From NCBI GenBank assembly GCA_963377175.1, contig CAUJNA010003296.1, forward strand, positions 79,501 through 143,500: 64,000 nt of DNA. Direction: 5' to 3'. This document shows, in pieces, positions 21,866 through 30,190 of this stretch; within the stretch, counting starts at the first letter, position 1, and each line of letters opens with the position of its first letter. The notes beneath the pieces are model-generated. The model saw only the letters and a list, made by a program, of their open reading frames with translations. It was not told the DNA's origin and ran no database searches. The stretch is from Effrenium voratum (Eukaryota > Sar > Dinophyceae > Suessiales > Symbiodiniaceae). The position numbers were made by a program, and so were the translations under genes.

Positions 21866-24046
21866 ATGATGATGTGGAGGCCCCGCCTCCCTTCCCCGTT
21901 TGGAACGACCTTCCTAGGGGTCCCAACCGCGGTCCAGTTGATTTTGCATGACCTTGGATTTGCACCAGTGCAGTCGGACGGGGAAATCCTCGTGGCGTGC
22001 TGCCTGGAATGGGTCAAAAAGGACCAGGTTGCCAACCCGGATGCGGTGGTCTTCGACCCGCGACCGTGGACACGAATCGTGGGGATGGCACCCGACGATG
22101 ACCATGTCCTGGTGGCCTCGGACACCTACAACTTGATCCTCGCAAGGATACTCGGCTCCCAACCACAACCGCTGGAGGAGGCGGATTTGGAGCTCGGTAC
22201 CAAGACCCTGCAGCAACTTCTGTTTCGTGCGGCAGGCGCTAGACAATCGTACACCTATTCTCCACTGGAAATGGAACAGGCCATCCGGGACCGTGAGGAG
22301 TGGATCCTCTCCGGATCGATTGAGGCCCCGGATGTCCTGGCAGTGGCCAACAAGTGGCGGCATTGGAAACCAGGGAAGATCAAAACCCAACTGCCGACAT
22401 CCCAACGAGCGTTGGAACAGCACTTGAGGGCCAGGTGGCTGGAACGCCTCCTGGGCTACTTCATTCCCTTCCGCCACCAGATCCCCTACATGCACCAGGT
22501 GATGGGGGCCAAGGAGCTGGAGGAGTTTGGCCACCTGTTCGGAGATGCCCGTTTCCGGACCATCCGTGCACATTGCTTGGCCTATGAGGGCATGCGCAAG
22601 ATCGGCTTCCAGAACCTCCCCTGGACGGCCGGGGACGTACGGCACCTCATGAACCAGGCGGTCACGCTGGAGGTCACCCCGGCGAAGCTCCAGAAGTGGT
22701 GGGGCACTCTAAAGTGGCTCTCCATTAAACTCGGCATGCTCAACGTTGACGAACACAAACAGCTCCTGGCAAAGCGAAAAGCCATCCAAGAGACATTGGT
22801 GGACACCCAGGTCAAACCACAGCGTAAAGCGGTGGTTCCGACCCGGGCGATTGTTTGGGCCCTGGAACAAGGGGCGGAAGGGGGCCCCTCGGAGAACCAG
22901 GTCCCGGAGTTGACCAAAGCAGTGGACAGGTACATTCTGGCGATGGCCAGGTTCAACCTAGCCTGCAGTGCGCGCTTCAACGACGTGCAGCACACCTCGC
23001 CGCAGACGGTCAGGTCCACGAGCAACACCCTGGAGCTGCTCGCCTGGCAGACAAAGACCACGTCGGCAGTGGCCATCAAACGGAACCCGGTCCCGCTCAT
23101 CGCCCCATTATTCTCTTTCTCGGGAGCCAGATGGTGGATCCCCTTGGAAAAGTGGTGGAAGAGATTCAGGGCCTCGGAGGAGTTTCGCGAGATGGACTAC
23201 CTGATCCCCACGATCAATAAGGACAGGACGGGTTTCATCCCCCGCCCAGGCACCCCAGACAGGTCCCTGAGGTGGCTCAAAGACGCCCTGGGGAAGCAGG
23301 GCGCGCCAGCCAAGGATGTGGCGGAACTATCGTGGTACTCCTTCCGGGTCTTCATGCCGGATTGTGCATTCCAGGCTCACATACCGAGGGACCAACGCCA
23401 GTACCTGGGGAACTGGTTCAAGGAATCCACGGCGGATGTTTACACCCGGGAGAAGCGACACGTGGTGTGCTCCATCTGGGACCAGGTTCTCCAGAAGCTC
23501 CCGTCCATGCAACTCGAGGCAGGAAGGGCGGTCCGAGTCGACCTCGGACATGAGGACTGGGCGGACAGGGTGGAGTGCCCTGCCTCACCAAAGGCCTTGT
23601 TCAAGGAAGTCCCGGACACACCGCCCTCACATGCCAGCTGGGATGTGATCCCCGCCGACAAGCCGACCATCACCAAGGTGGCTGCAGATGAGGTGCCCCC
23701 GCCTCGGGGTCCACTGACGGTGATTGCCACCACGGCCCGAAAGGGTCCCACCAAAGCCTACAGCATGCACCTACTGGACACGGATGGCGTCACAGTGGGG
23801 TGTGGCTGGAGGCCGGGGCCGCCCAAGATCTCGGAGCTGGCGGAGCAGGACTTCCATGCTGAACCGGAGATGTACCTAGGATGCACCAGATGCTTCCGGC
23901 ATTTCACCTTCCCGAACACGTGGATGGCCGTGGAGCCCTATGCAGCGCAGGACTCCGAGGCCTCCATCTCCCTCTCCTCGGACACTGACGAGAGTGTGGA
24001 CACTCAGTCTGACAAGGAAGCGATCGTCCTCCCGGAAATTGAGTGA
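21866..24046 (+). CDS. Tyrosine recombinase of DIRS type
   Basis: Start set at the first in-frame ATG. The C-terminal half has the tyrosine-recombinase landmarks: box I arginine in LACSARFNDV (about 22960-22990), box II arginine in ELSWYSFRVFMP (about 23323-23358, Ser/Tyr where many members have His), and the nucleophile in YLGNWFKESTADVYTRE (about 23401-23451). The N-terminal part is helical and probably binds DNA. A Cys/His pair, GCTRCFRHF, lies near the end, followed by an acidic tail. In DIRS elements this enzyme inserts a circular DNA copy without target duplication. Here it sits in a unit lacking reverse transcriptase, and the frame is intact. Confidence 0.8.
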   Translation: MMMWRPRLPSPFGTTFLGVPTAVQLILHDLGFAPVQSDGEILVACCLEWVKKDQVANPDAVVFDPRPWTRIVGMAPDDDHVLVASDTYNLILARILGSQPQPLEEADLELGTKTLQQLLFRAAGARQSYTYSPLEMEQAIRDREEWILSGSIEAPDVLAVANKWRHWKPGKIKTQLPTSQRALEQHLRARWLERLLGYFIPFRHQIPYMHQVMGAKELEEFGHLFGDARFRTIRAHCLAYEGMRKIGFQNLPWTAGDVRHLMNQAVTLEVTPAKLQKWWGTLKWLSIKLGMLNVDEHKQLLAKRKAIQETLVDTQVKPQRKAVVPTRAIVWALEQGAEGGPSENQVPELTKAVDRYILAMARFNLACSARFNDVQHTSPQTVRSTSNTLELLAWQTKTTSAVAIKRNPVPLIAPLFSFSGARWWIPLEKWWKRFRASEEFREMDYLIPTINKDRTGFIPRPGTPDRSLRWLKDALGKQGAPAKDVAELSWYSFRVFMPDCAFQAHIPRDQRQYLGNWFKESTADVYTREKRHVVCSIWDQVLQKLPSMQLEAGRAVRVDLGHEDWADRVECPASPKALFKEVPDTPPSHASWDVIPADKPTITKVAADEVPPPRGPLTVIATTARKGPTKAYSMHLLDTDGVTVGCGWRPGPPKISELAEQDFHAEPEMYLGCTRCFRHFTFPNTWMAVEPYAAQDSEASISLSSDTDESVDTQSDKEAIVLPEIE

Positions 24047-24059
24047 GGGGGGATAGAGC

Positions 24060-24211
24060 AGGTGCCGAGGGCCCTGACACTCTCCCCCCCCGTGCCTCCA
24101 GGGAAGGCGGCAGGGGGAGGGCGCAGGTGCCGAGGGCCCTGAGACGCTCTCCCAGGCACCCCCCAGGGTCCGCAGCAGGGCAGCTGCACGCACAGGTGCC
24201 GAGGGCCCTGA
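24060..24211 (+). repeat. Cluster of three 18-bp motifs after the recombinase stop
   Basis: AGGTGCCGAGGGCCCTGA occurs at 24060-24077, 24125-24142 and 24194-24211, exact in all three, spaced 65 and 69 bp. Other copies lie at 19827, 19893, 25919, 26000, 26159, 28515, 28563 and 28662, and variants at 19010, 20820 and 26204. This cluster lies in the 3' untranslated part of unit A. Confidence 0.9.
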
Positions 24212-24307
24212 GATGCGACAGCGGGACCCCACGGCATATGGGGAAGGAGGACCCCCCCAACGACCAGCTCGTCCGTTGGTATTGGCAGCTGATGCGATCC
24301 GTCCGTT

Positions 24308-24466
24308 GGGAGTGGCATCAATCCTACTCCCATCAGCTGCTGAGGGGAGCTGCCCAGTGGAACTGGGCAATCCTCCCATTTTGGCACTAACCCTTATGCG
24401 GCAAAAAGGAGGCACCGTTTTGCGAATAAGGCCTCAGTAGCACCTGAGTGGTGCTTCAAAGAGTCT
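24308..24466 (+). repeat. 3' module of unit A
   Basis: 159 bp nearly identical to 30031-30190 (one substitution and one one-base indel noticed). It contains three perfect or near-perfect hairpins: GGGAGT...ACTCCC, GCCCAGT-GGA-ACTGGGC and AGCACC-TGAGT-GGTGCT. The last bases run straight into the 5' module of unit B. A recognition structure for reverse transcription or 3'-end formation is inferred. Confidence 0.75.
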
Positions 24467-24577
24467 GGGCTAAAGTGTTAACCGTAGGTGGTCGCTTGTC
24501 TTGACTCTTTGTAAGTGTCCACTTGGGCCACCATTTTGGCTCAAGTGGGCACTTCCCTTCTGTCTTGGAATCTGAAA
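24465..24577 (+). repeat. 5' module of unit B, with spliced-leader-like match
   Basis: Copy of 17846-17958 with 3 mismatches. The CCATTTTGGCTCAAG match is at 24531-24545. It overlaps the last two bases of the unit A 3' module, so the two units abut with no spacer. Confidence 0.75.
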
Positions 24578-24594
24578 CCCCGCCCACCCACACC

Positions 24595-25887
24595 ATGGCG
24601 GCGACGCCGGATGAGTTGGTGGCACCACCACAGGAGGTTCCCGAAGCGTACACGGACGCAGTGGCCAAGCTCCACAAGACCGCCAGGAACCTCATGGTCC
24701 TCAAGGGCATCCCGTGGTTCATCCAAGCGACGCTGTCGGATGAGGGCTTTGTCTCGATGGAGGACCTCGCGACCCGGTGGGACTCGCCCGACCGGGCAAG
24801 GGAGACGGCGCCGAGGGAGTTGGGCTTCGCCCCCAACAACAACCACTACACGGATGTGACCTCCCGGCTGATCGCGGCCCGTATGTTCCAGGTGGTTCAC
24901 GCGGCTCAACGATCCATGGGAGTGGGGGCACATGCAACATCGGGACCCGGGCCGCACACGCCCGGGGACACTGCCCCGAATCTCACGGTCTCGTGCGAAC
25001 GGGGGCAGCTGGAGAGGGTTTGGGAGGAGAAGACCAAACTCACCAAACCCAAGTTGGCCCTGCAAGGAAGCGACCAGCTGATGAAGCGCCAGTTCAAGCT
25101 CTGCGCTGGAGGCGAGATCGGCTTCATCCCCATGAAATACCTGGTAAGCGCACTCCCGGAACCAGGAGAACGGCCATGGAAGACCGCCAAGAAGACCACG
25201 GTCGATGGCTGGGACCGGGAGGACGAGGTGGAAGAGCGGGGCGAGCCGAAAACTCGCCACCAGCTCGAGAGGATGCACGCGGTGTTCCGGAACACCCTCC
25301 TCATGTGCGTCCTATCGTTTCCACAGTTCGGCCAGTTCGACATCACCCGAGAGGACCTGGAGAGCTGGTATGAGTGGTTCTATGGGGAGGACATCGGGGG
25401 CCGTTTTCCCCCTCCCGAGGACCACGTCCTGGCAATTGCCGAACGCAATGCATGGCGGAAGATTCACGAGCAGATGCATGAGGGCAGCACCCTCAAGGCG
25501 GCCATGCTGTCGGTAAGGCAGGACACATTGTTTTGGACACGTGAGGTCTATGAGAAGATCAGGACCTTCTCCAGGGGCCGCCCACAGACCAGGACATCCA
25601 TGGACTACGCACCACCCCAGAAGGGCAAGAACAAGTCCAGGGGCAAGGGGAAGTCCAGGGGCAAGCCTGGGAGCAAAGGGAAAGGTAAGCCCCCCCAGCC
25701 GAACAATCAGGCCTCCAGGGGCAGTAACAAGCAGGCGGCCACCGATCCGAAAGGGAACCAGTTCTGTAACAACTGGATGCGCGGGCGCTGCCCGGGCAAC
25801 TGCGCACGCACAAGTGCAACCTCATCCTGGCGACGGGCCGCATCTGCCTGGGAGACCACCTCCCGCAGGACTGCCCGGGTTGACTAG
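24595..25887 (+). CDS. Unit B gag-like protein with basic tail and zinc knuckle
   Basis: ATG 17 bp after the 5' module. The N-terminal 330 residues are soluble and helical (MAATPDELVAPPQEVPEAYT at the start). From about residue 365 there is a Lys/Gly-rich tract with GKGKSRGK-type repeats. A zinc knuckle CNNWMRGRCPGNC follows. The histidine partner and further Cys residues (RTHKC, then CLGDH and DCPG) are found one frame over, so a one-base shift near 25803 breaks the knuckle. The basic tract plus zinc knuckle is typical of a nucleocapsid. It is not evidently homologous to the unit A gag-like ORF. Confidence 0.65.
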   Translation: MAATPDELVAPPQEVPEAYTDAVAKLHKTARNLMVLKGIPWFIQATLSDEGFVSMEDLATRWDSPDRARETAPRELGFAPNNNHYTDVTSRLIAARMFQVVHAAQRSMGVGAHATSGPGPHTPGDTAPNLTVSCERGQLERVWEEKTKLTKPKLALQGSDQLMKRQFKLCAGGEIGFIPMKYLVSALPEPGERPWKTAKKTTVDGWDREDEVEERGEPKTRHQLERMHAVFRNTLLMCVLSFPQFGQFDITREDLESWYEWFYGEDIGGRFPPPEDHVLAIAERNAWRKIHEQMHEGSTLKAAMLSVRQDTLFWTREVYEKIRTFSRGRPQTRTSMDYAPPQKGKNKSRGKGKSRGKPGSKGKGKPPQPNNQASRGSNKQAATDPKGNQFCNNWMRGRCPGNCARTSATSSWRRAASAWETTSRRTARVD

Positions 25888-25918
25888 GGGCTCGGACCCC
25901 GACCCCCCGGGAGGCCTC

Positions 25919-26221
25919 AGGTGCCGAGGGCCCTGATAGGGCCCGGGGGGGCGAGAGGGGGCGAAAACGCCCCAAGCAGGCACATGAGCCCCCTCCTGCA
26001 GGTGCCGAGGGCCCTGACACAGGGGGGGGACAGGCCAGGCGGCGGCCCTCCTCGGCGGAACAAGGATGGGGACGACAGAACCAGCGTGCACAACACCCCA
26101 GCTGGGGTCAGAACAACCACACAGCTGACACAACGGCAACGCCGCGGCCCCGTGCCACAGGTGCCGAGGGCCCTGAGATGGCAGGGGCGGGACGGTTCCC
26201 CGCAGGTGCCAAGGGCCCTGA
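25919..26221 (+). repeat. Cluster of four 18-bp motifs between gag-like and methyltransferase ORFs
   Basis: Copies at 25919-25936, 26000-26017 and 26159-26176 are exact; 26204-26221 has AAGG for GAGG. The intervening text is GC-rich and low in protein-like content, so these copies lie in a linker or untranslated spacer. Confidence 0.85.
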
Positions 26222-27520
26222 CACGGGGGGCCGCGCCCAGCAGGCCCGAGTGCCGGACAACTGGCAGCACACCGCAACGCCGAGGAACACGCCCAGGAGG
26301 CAGCCGGTCCCACTTCCGGCGCCCAACATCATCAAGCAGGACCCGGTGGTTTTTCATAAGAGTTCTGTTGGGCTGAATGAAGGGGGCCAACGCTTTTCCG
26401 CTACCCCCCTGACAAGTCCCACGGAGCTGTCACCGGGAGGGGACACCTTCCCGTGGATGGAGAACATCCCGGAGCGCCTGGCACAGCGGCTGAGATGGAC
26501 ACAGGGCACATCGCCCAAAGTTCCATCCAGTGGGCCCATCATTGTCCTGCTCTATGCAGGCAAGGAAGACCCAACTTCCTTAGACAGCTGTCTTCATGCC
26601 AACTACCCGCACCTCTCCAGCATGGTGGTGGCAGTAGACATCCTACGATCCGGACCAAAAGGGAACCACGACATGCTCCAACCCGAGCTGTATGGAGCGC
26701 TCTGCACGGCAGCAAAGCAGGGCCGAGTGGTCTTCATTGGGGGAGGACCCAACTGCAGGACATGGTCCATCCTGCGCCACATACCAAAACCGGGGGCCCC
26801 CACCCCGGTGCGAGGGCGCACTCGAGAGACACTTTGGGGCCTCCCACACCTGGACCAGGCCGCCCAGACTCAGCTTGATGAGGACAGTACCCTCATTTGA
26901 GGCAGATGTACATCACCAGCCTGGCAAGGGCCTCAAGATCGGCGGTTTCTCTGCCAGGGCCAAAGTCCTTCTTGGAGCACCCGGAGGACCCAGTGGTGAG
27001 CAGCTCGCTGCCCAAAGCCAAGGAATGCTCATCCTTCTGGATCACGGAGGAGGGGCAGCTTTGGATGGAGGAAAACTCCTTGACAGCAATCTCCTTCGAC
27101 CAGTGCCGCCTGGGCCAGCTGGTCAAGAAGGCCACCACACTTGCCACGGATCTCCCAATCCAGGACTGGGATCAAATGCGGTGCACACATCAGTCACATG
27201 TGGGCACCAGCGAGTCCTCGACTCTCAGCAGATACCCCTGGGATATGATGGCAGGCCTGGCCAAAGCCATCGCTGTGTCACTCGCAGCGCCGGGGCACAT
27301 CCGGATCCCCTCACAATTCCCGGGAAACCCTAAGGAACCACCTAAGGGAAGGGGGTCGGACCCCCCTGGGGGCCCTTCTCCCCGGGGGAAACGGGGACCC
27401 AATCAGGGAGGCGGTCCCTCCTCGTCACACCAGGGCCCAGAGCCCGGAGGCAAGAATGCCCCGAAGCCCCGGGGGCACATCCACCATGAGGCTGACACCG
27501 TAAGCCCTCGTGGAACATGA
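26178..27520 (+). CDS. C5-cytosine methyltransferase-like protein of the retroelement (frameshifted)
   Basis: Motifs in order: GPIIVLLYAG (AdoMet-binding motif I, near 26538), GGGPNCRTWS (motif IV; the usual PPC is PNC but Cys is kept, near 26745), SFLEHPEDP (counterpart of the ENP/ENV glutamate, near 26965) and SFDQCRLGQLVKKATTL (target-recognition start, near 27090). The first two are in one frame up to a TGA at 26900. The rest continue one frame over, so a single-base shift near 26893 splits the gene. The second part stops at 27518-27520, overlapping the RT start as ATGA. DIRS elements often carry a methyltransferase of unknown role beside RT. The N-terminus is uncertain. Confidence 0.75.
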
Positions 27521-29553
27521 GTCCAGACTTCCCATCTCCCATGCCCCCGATGGCCGGAGATGCGGAACAACTGGAAAAGGAAGAACATGGGGACCAGGTC
27601 CTGGACCGCCCCGAATGCCTGCCCGCTTTCCGGGTCCCACGCCTCACTGACCGAGTTGCGATTGTCCAATTGGGTTTCCGTTCACGCCCCCTGAGAGATG
27701 GGGGGGGGAAACCTTCCCCGGGGAGGCTCAACCCCCCTTTTCGGAGAGTTTCCCCTTTGGCTACTTTGGGCGCCCTGATCATGACCCTTACCAGGCCCTG
27801 GATTGATAAGGTCCGGATGTCCCTGGCATCAGGTGCCACCACACACCCCTTCCAGGAAGCCGACCTCGAGGAGCTGCGGGCTATCCTAGGACCGAGGCAC
27901 CTCCATGAACGATGCCCAGGACAACCCTTCCTCCTGGACTTAGTGTCGCACTTGGCATCCCTTTCAGGTGACCCTGATTGGGAGTTCCCCCTAACACTGA
28001 AAGAGGGGGTCCCCTTGGGAGTCTCGGACCCTACCTTGACCTCCCCGGGAGTTTGGCCCACTAAGGAGGAGCTTAAGGGAGAAGCCTGGCTGGGGGAAGA
28101 TCCCCCCCCGCCAGTGGCTCATGATAACTACCCAACGGCTGAACTCTTTGCCAAGGAAATCGAATCAACCTTTTACGAGGAACGAGCCTTGGACATGGTG
28201 GACGGGCCCTTCACTCGCTCCGAGGCGGCAGAGAGGTGCCGCTGCAAACCGGAGGAACTTTGCCCGGGCCCCCTTGCAGGGATTGATGAGTCGGACAAGA
28301 TCAGGACGATCTATGATGGCTCAAAAGGGGGAGCAAACGCACACATCCAGGCTCACACGGAGGAGAAGACCACCGCACCGATGGTTGGAGACTGCCTCCA
28401 TGCCATCCACTGGCTCAGGACAGCGGCGGACCATCCTCATCTACTCCGAGCCCCATCCTCGGGCACTGATGAGGAACCTCGGGATGTTCACCAGCCGGTG
28501 CAGGGGCAGTCCCCAGGTGCCGAGGGCCCTGAGAGGGACCCCCACAGCACCAGCCTGCCCCCAGGTGCCGAGGGCCCTGATAGGGGCAGGCGGATGATGG
28601 AGACCTCCGGCGGCCTGGACGTCTCTCCGCGGTCAACACCCTCAGGGAAGGGGCCACTCCCAGGTGCCGAGGGCCCTGATAGGAGGGCCCCATTCCCCCC
28701 AACCCCCCCAGGCACGGAACGCCCTGGGGGGAGCAGGGGGGAACCCCTGACGTGGCAGCCGCCGACACAGGGGGAAACCTTCATCATCCTCAAGGCGGAT
28801 GTCACCAAGGCCCACAGGCGCATAAAAGTGCTCCAGAAAGACTGGAAATACCAGGTGGCCTGCATCCAGAACCGGTGGTGGGTCAATAGAGTGGGCACGT
28901 ACGGCATGGCCTCGGCACAACTGTACTGGGGAAGAAAGGCATCCTTGGTGCTCAGACTCTTGTACTACATCTTCCCTCAGGTGGACTGGCACTTAGTTTT
29001 TGTGGACGACTACTGCTGGGTCCTCAGATGCAGCAGGGCGGACTGGGACGCCACAGCCATCCTGGCCACTCTTCTGGCGCTGGGAGTCCCGCTTTCTTGG
29101 AAGAAGACGGCGCTCTCCCCGGTCAATACCTGGTTGGGATTCGTGGTGGACCCAATCACGCCCTGTGTGCTGCTGGCTCCAGTCAAGCACGTCATAATCC
29201 TGGCCACTCTCAAACGGCTGGCCCAGGGGGACATCTTTACCAGCAAGGAGGTGGAACAAGCCCTGGGCCGGATTCAATGGGCTACTTCGGCGTGTCCATT
29301 GACGAAACCTTTCCTCCAGCCCTTTTGGAGCTGGAAGAAGGCCTGCACCACTTCGGGCAGGCCACCGAAGCTGGTTCGTGCTCTGGCCATCCTTCTGGGG
29401 AAGCTCTTCAACCAGAGGTTCCCACTGGCATCTCCATTTGCTCCCACACTTCCATGGACGGGGGCATCTGATGCGGGAGCTGGCAAACAGGCGGACCATG
29501 CATGGGTGGTGGTTGGTGCTCGGACGTGCCCAACCCCGACAAGTCCCGAGTGA
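27517..29553 (+). CDS. Reverse transcriptase of DIRS type
   Basis: ATG at 27517 overlaps the upstream stop (ATGA). RT motifs: an IYDGSKGGAN template-contact region, LKADVTKAHRRI (motif A aspartate, about 28788-28823), YGMASAQLYWGR (motif B region), VFVDDYCW (catalytic DD, about 28996-29019), and SWKKTAL with WLGFVVDP (motifs D/E). About 110 residues of low-complexity Pro/Gly-rich sequence, including three GAEGP(D/E) translations of the 18-bp motif, sit between the IYDGSKGG block and motif A (about 28420-28780). That is unusual inside a polymerase fold. The frame ends at 29553 within the start of RNase H. Confidence 0.9.
   Translation: MSPDFPSPMPPMAGDAEQLEKEEHGDQVLDRPECLPAFRVPRLTDRVAIVQLGFRSRPLRDGGGKPSPGRLNPPFRRVSPLATLGALIMTLTRPWIDKVRMSLASGATTHPFQEADLEELRAILGPRHLHERCPGQPFLLDLVSHLASLSGDPDWEFPLTLKEGVPLGVSDPTLTSPGVWPTKEELKGEAWLGEDPPPPVAHDNYPTAELFAKEIESTFYEERALDMVDGPFTRSEAAERCRCKPEELCPGPLAGIDESDKIRTIYDGSKGGANAHIQAHTEEKTTAPMVGDCLHAIHWLRTAADHPHLLRAPSSGTDEEPRDVHQPVQGQSPGAEGPERDPHSTSLPPGAEGPDRGRRMMETSGGLDVSPRSTPSGKGPLPGAEGPDRRAPFPPTPPGTERPGGSRGEPLTWQPPTQGETFIILKADVTKAHRRIKVLQKDWKYQVACIQNRWWVNRVGTYGMASAQLYWGRKASLVLRLLYYIFPQVDWHLVFVDDYCWVLRCSRADWDATAILATLLALGVPLSWKKTALSPVNTWLGFVVDPITPCVLLAPVKHVIILATLKRLAQGDIFTSKEVEQALGRIQWATSACPLTKPFLQPFWSWKKACTTSGRPPKLVRALAILLGKLFNQRFPLASPFAPTLPWTGASDAGAGKQADHAWVVVGARTCPTPTSPE
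28515..28679 (+). repeat. Three 18-bp motifs inside the RT frame
   Basis: Exact copies at 28515-28532, 28563-28580 and 28662-28679. All three are read in the same frame as GAEGP(E/D), so they do not break the ORF. They lie in a Pro/Gly-rich insertion in the RT N-terminal region. Confidence 0.9.
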
Positions 29554-29984
29554 AGTGGTTCCAACACAGAATCACACCGGAGGGCGAGCCGTGGGCCTTC
29601 ACTACTGGGGACCCGCAGCGGGCGATAGCGGCCTTGGAGCTCTTCGGCCTCCTCCTTTTGGTGAGGGCTGTTCTGCTTTGTGCAGCCGGCTCGGCTTCTC
29701 ACACTAGGATTCTGGTTGCTAGTGATAACCAGGGAAACGTTTTCTCCCTGCTTAACGATTCCACTCGCAGGATGCCCAATGCGGCCATCCTCATGGAAAT
29801 TGTGTTAACACTGCATGACCACCAGGTCATGTTAGGACCGTCGCATGTGAAGCGCGACTTTAACACATGGGCGGATGAACTTACTCATCCGGACCCGCAA
29901 TTTCCGACTGAGAACCGGGTCTTCCCCTCAGTCGAAAGCGAATTGATCAAGCTGATCTTCGCTACTTTCCTTCCTCACCCATGA
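29455..29984 (+). CDS. RNase H domain, downstream of RT (frameshifted)
   Basis: The first acidic motif, TGASDAGAGKQ, is in the RT frame at about 29459. The rest lies in a second frame from about 29502: a strand region RVKWFQHRITPEGEPWAF, then AIAALELFGLLL (Glu motif), ILVASDNQGNV (Asp motif) and RDFNTWADELTHPD (C-terminal Asp). This is the order expected for the RNase H of DIRS and gypsy-like elements, which degrades the RNA strand after minus-strand synthesis. A one-base shift near 29505 separates the two parts. The frame ends close before the 3' module. Confidence 0.8.
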
Positions 29985-30030
29985 TGCCGGGAGGGCATCC
30001 GGTGAGGTGGGAGGATTCCTCCCTCGCTGT

Positions 30031-30190
30031 GGGAGTGGCATCAATCCTACTCCCATCAGCTGCTGCGGGGAGCTGCCCAGTGGAACTGGGCAATCCTCCC
30101 ATTTTGGCACTAACCCTTATGCGGCAACAAAGGAGGCACCGTTTTGCGAATAAGGCCTCAGTAGCACCTGAGTGGTGCTTCAAAGAGTCT
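30031..30190 (+). repeat. 3' module of unit B
   Basis: 160-bp copy of 24308-24466 with the same three hairpins (GGGAGT/ACTCCC, GCCCAGT/ACTGGGC, AGCACC/GGTGCT). It marks the right end of the tandem pair. The sequence after 30190 is unrelated to either unit. Confidence 0.75.

Larger units (their letters stand above)
17846..24466 (+). mobile_element. Retroelement unit A: gag-like plus tyrosine recombinase
   Basis: This unit is delimited by a 113-bp 5' module (17846-17958) and a 159-bp 3' module (24308-24466), both repeated at the ends of unit B. It encodes a gag-like ORF in two frames and a tyrosine recombinase but no reverse transcriptase. It is joined directly, head to tail, to unit B. The most economical readings are a DIRS-like element split over two units, or a partner element mobilised by unit B's reverse transcriptase. 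Confidence 0.7.
24465..30190 (+). mobile_element. Retroelement unit B: gag-like, methyltransferase, RT and RNase H
   Basis: Delimited by the shared 5' module (24465-24577) and 3' module (30031-30190). Order: gag-like ORF, C5-methyltransferase-like ORF, then reverse transcriptase and RNase H. The methyltransferase next to RT/RH is characteristic of DIRS-type elements, but the tyrosine recombinase expected in a DIRS element is absent here and present in adjoining unit A. No inverted or long terminal repeat is seen. Confidence 0.75.
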
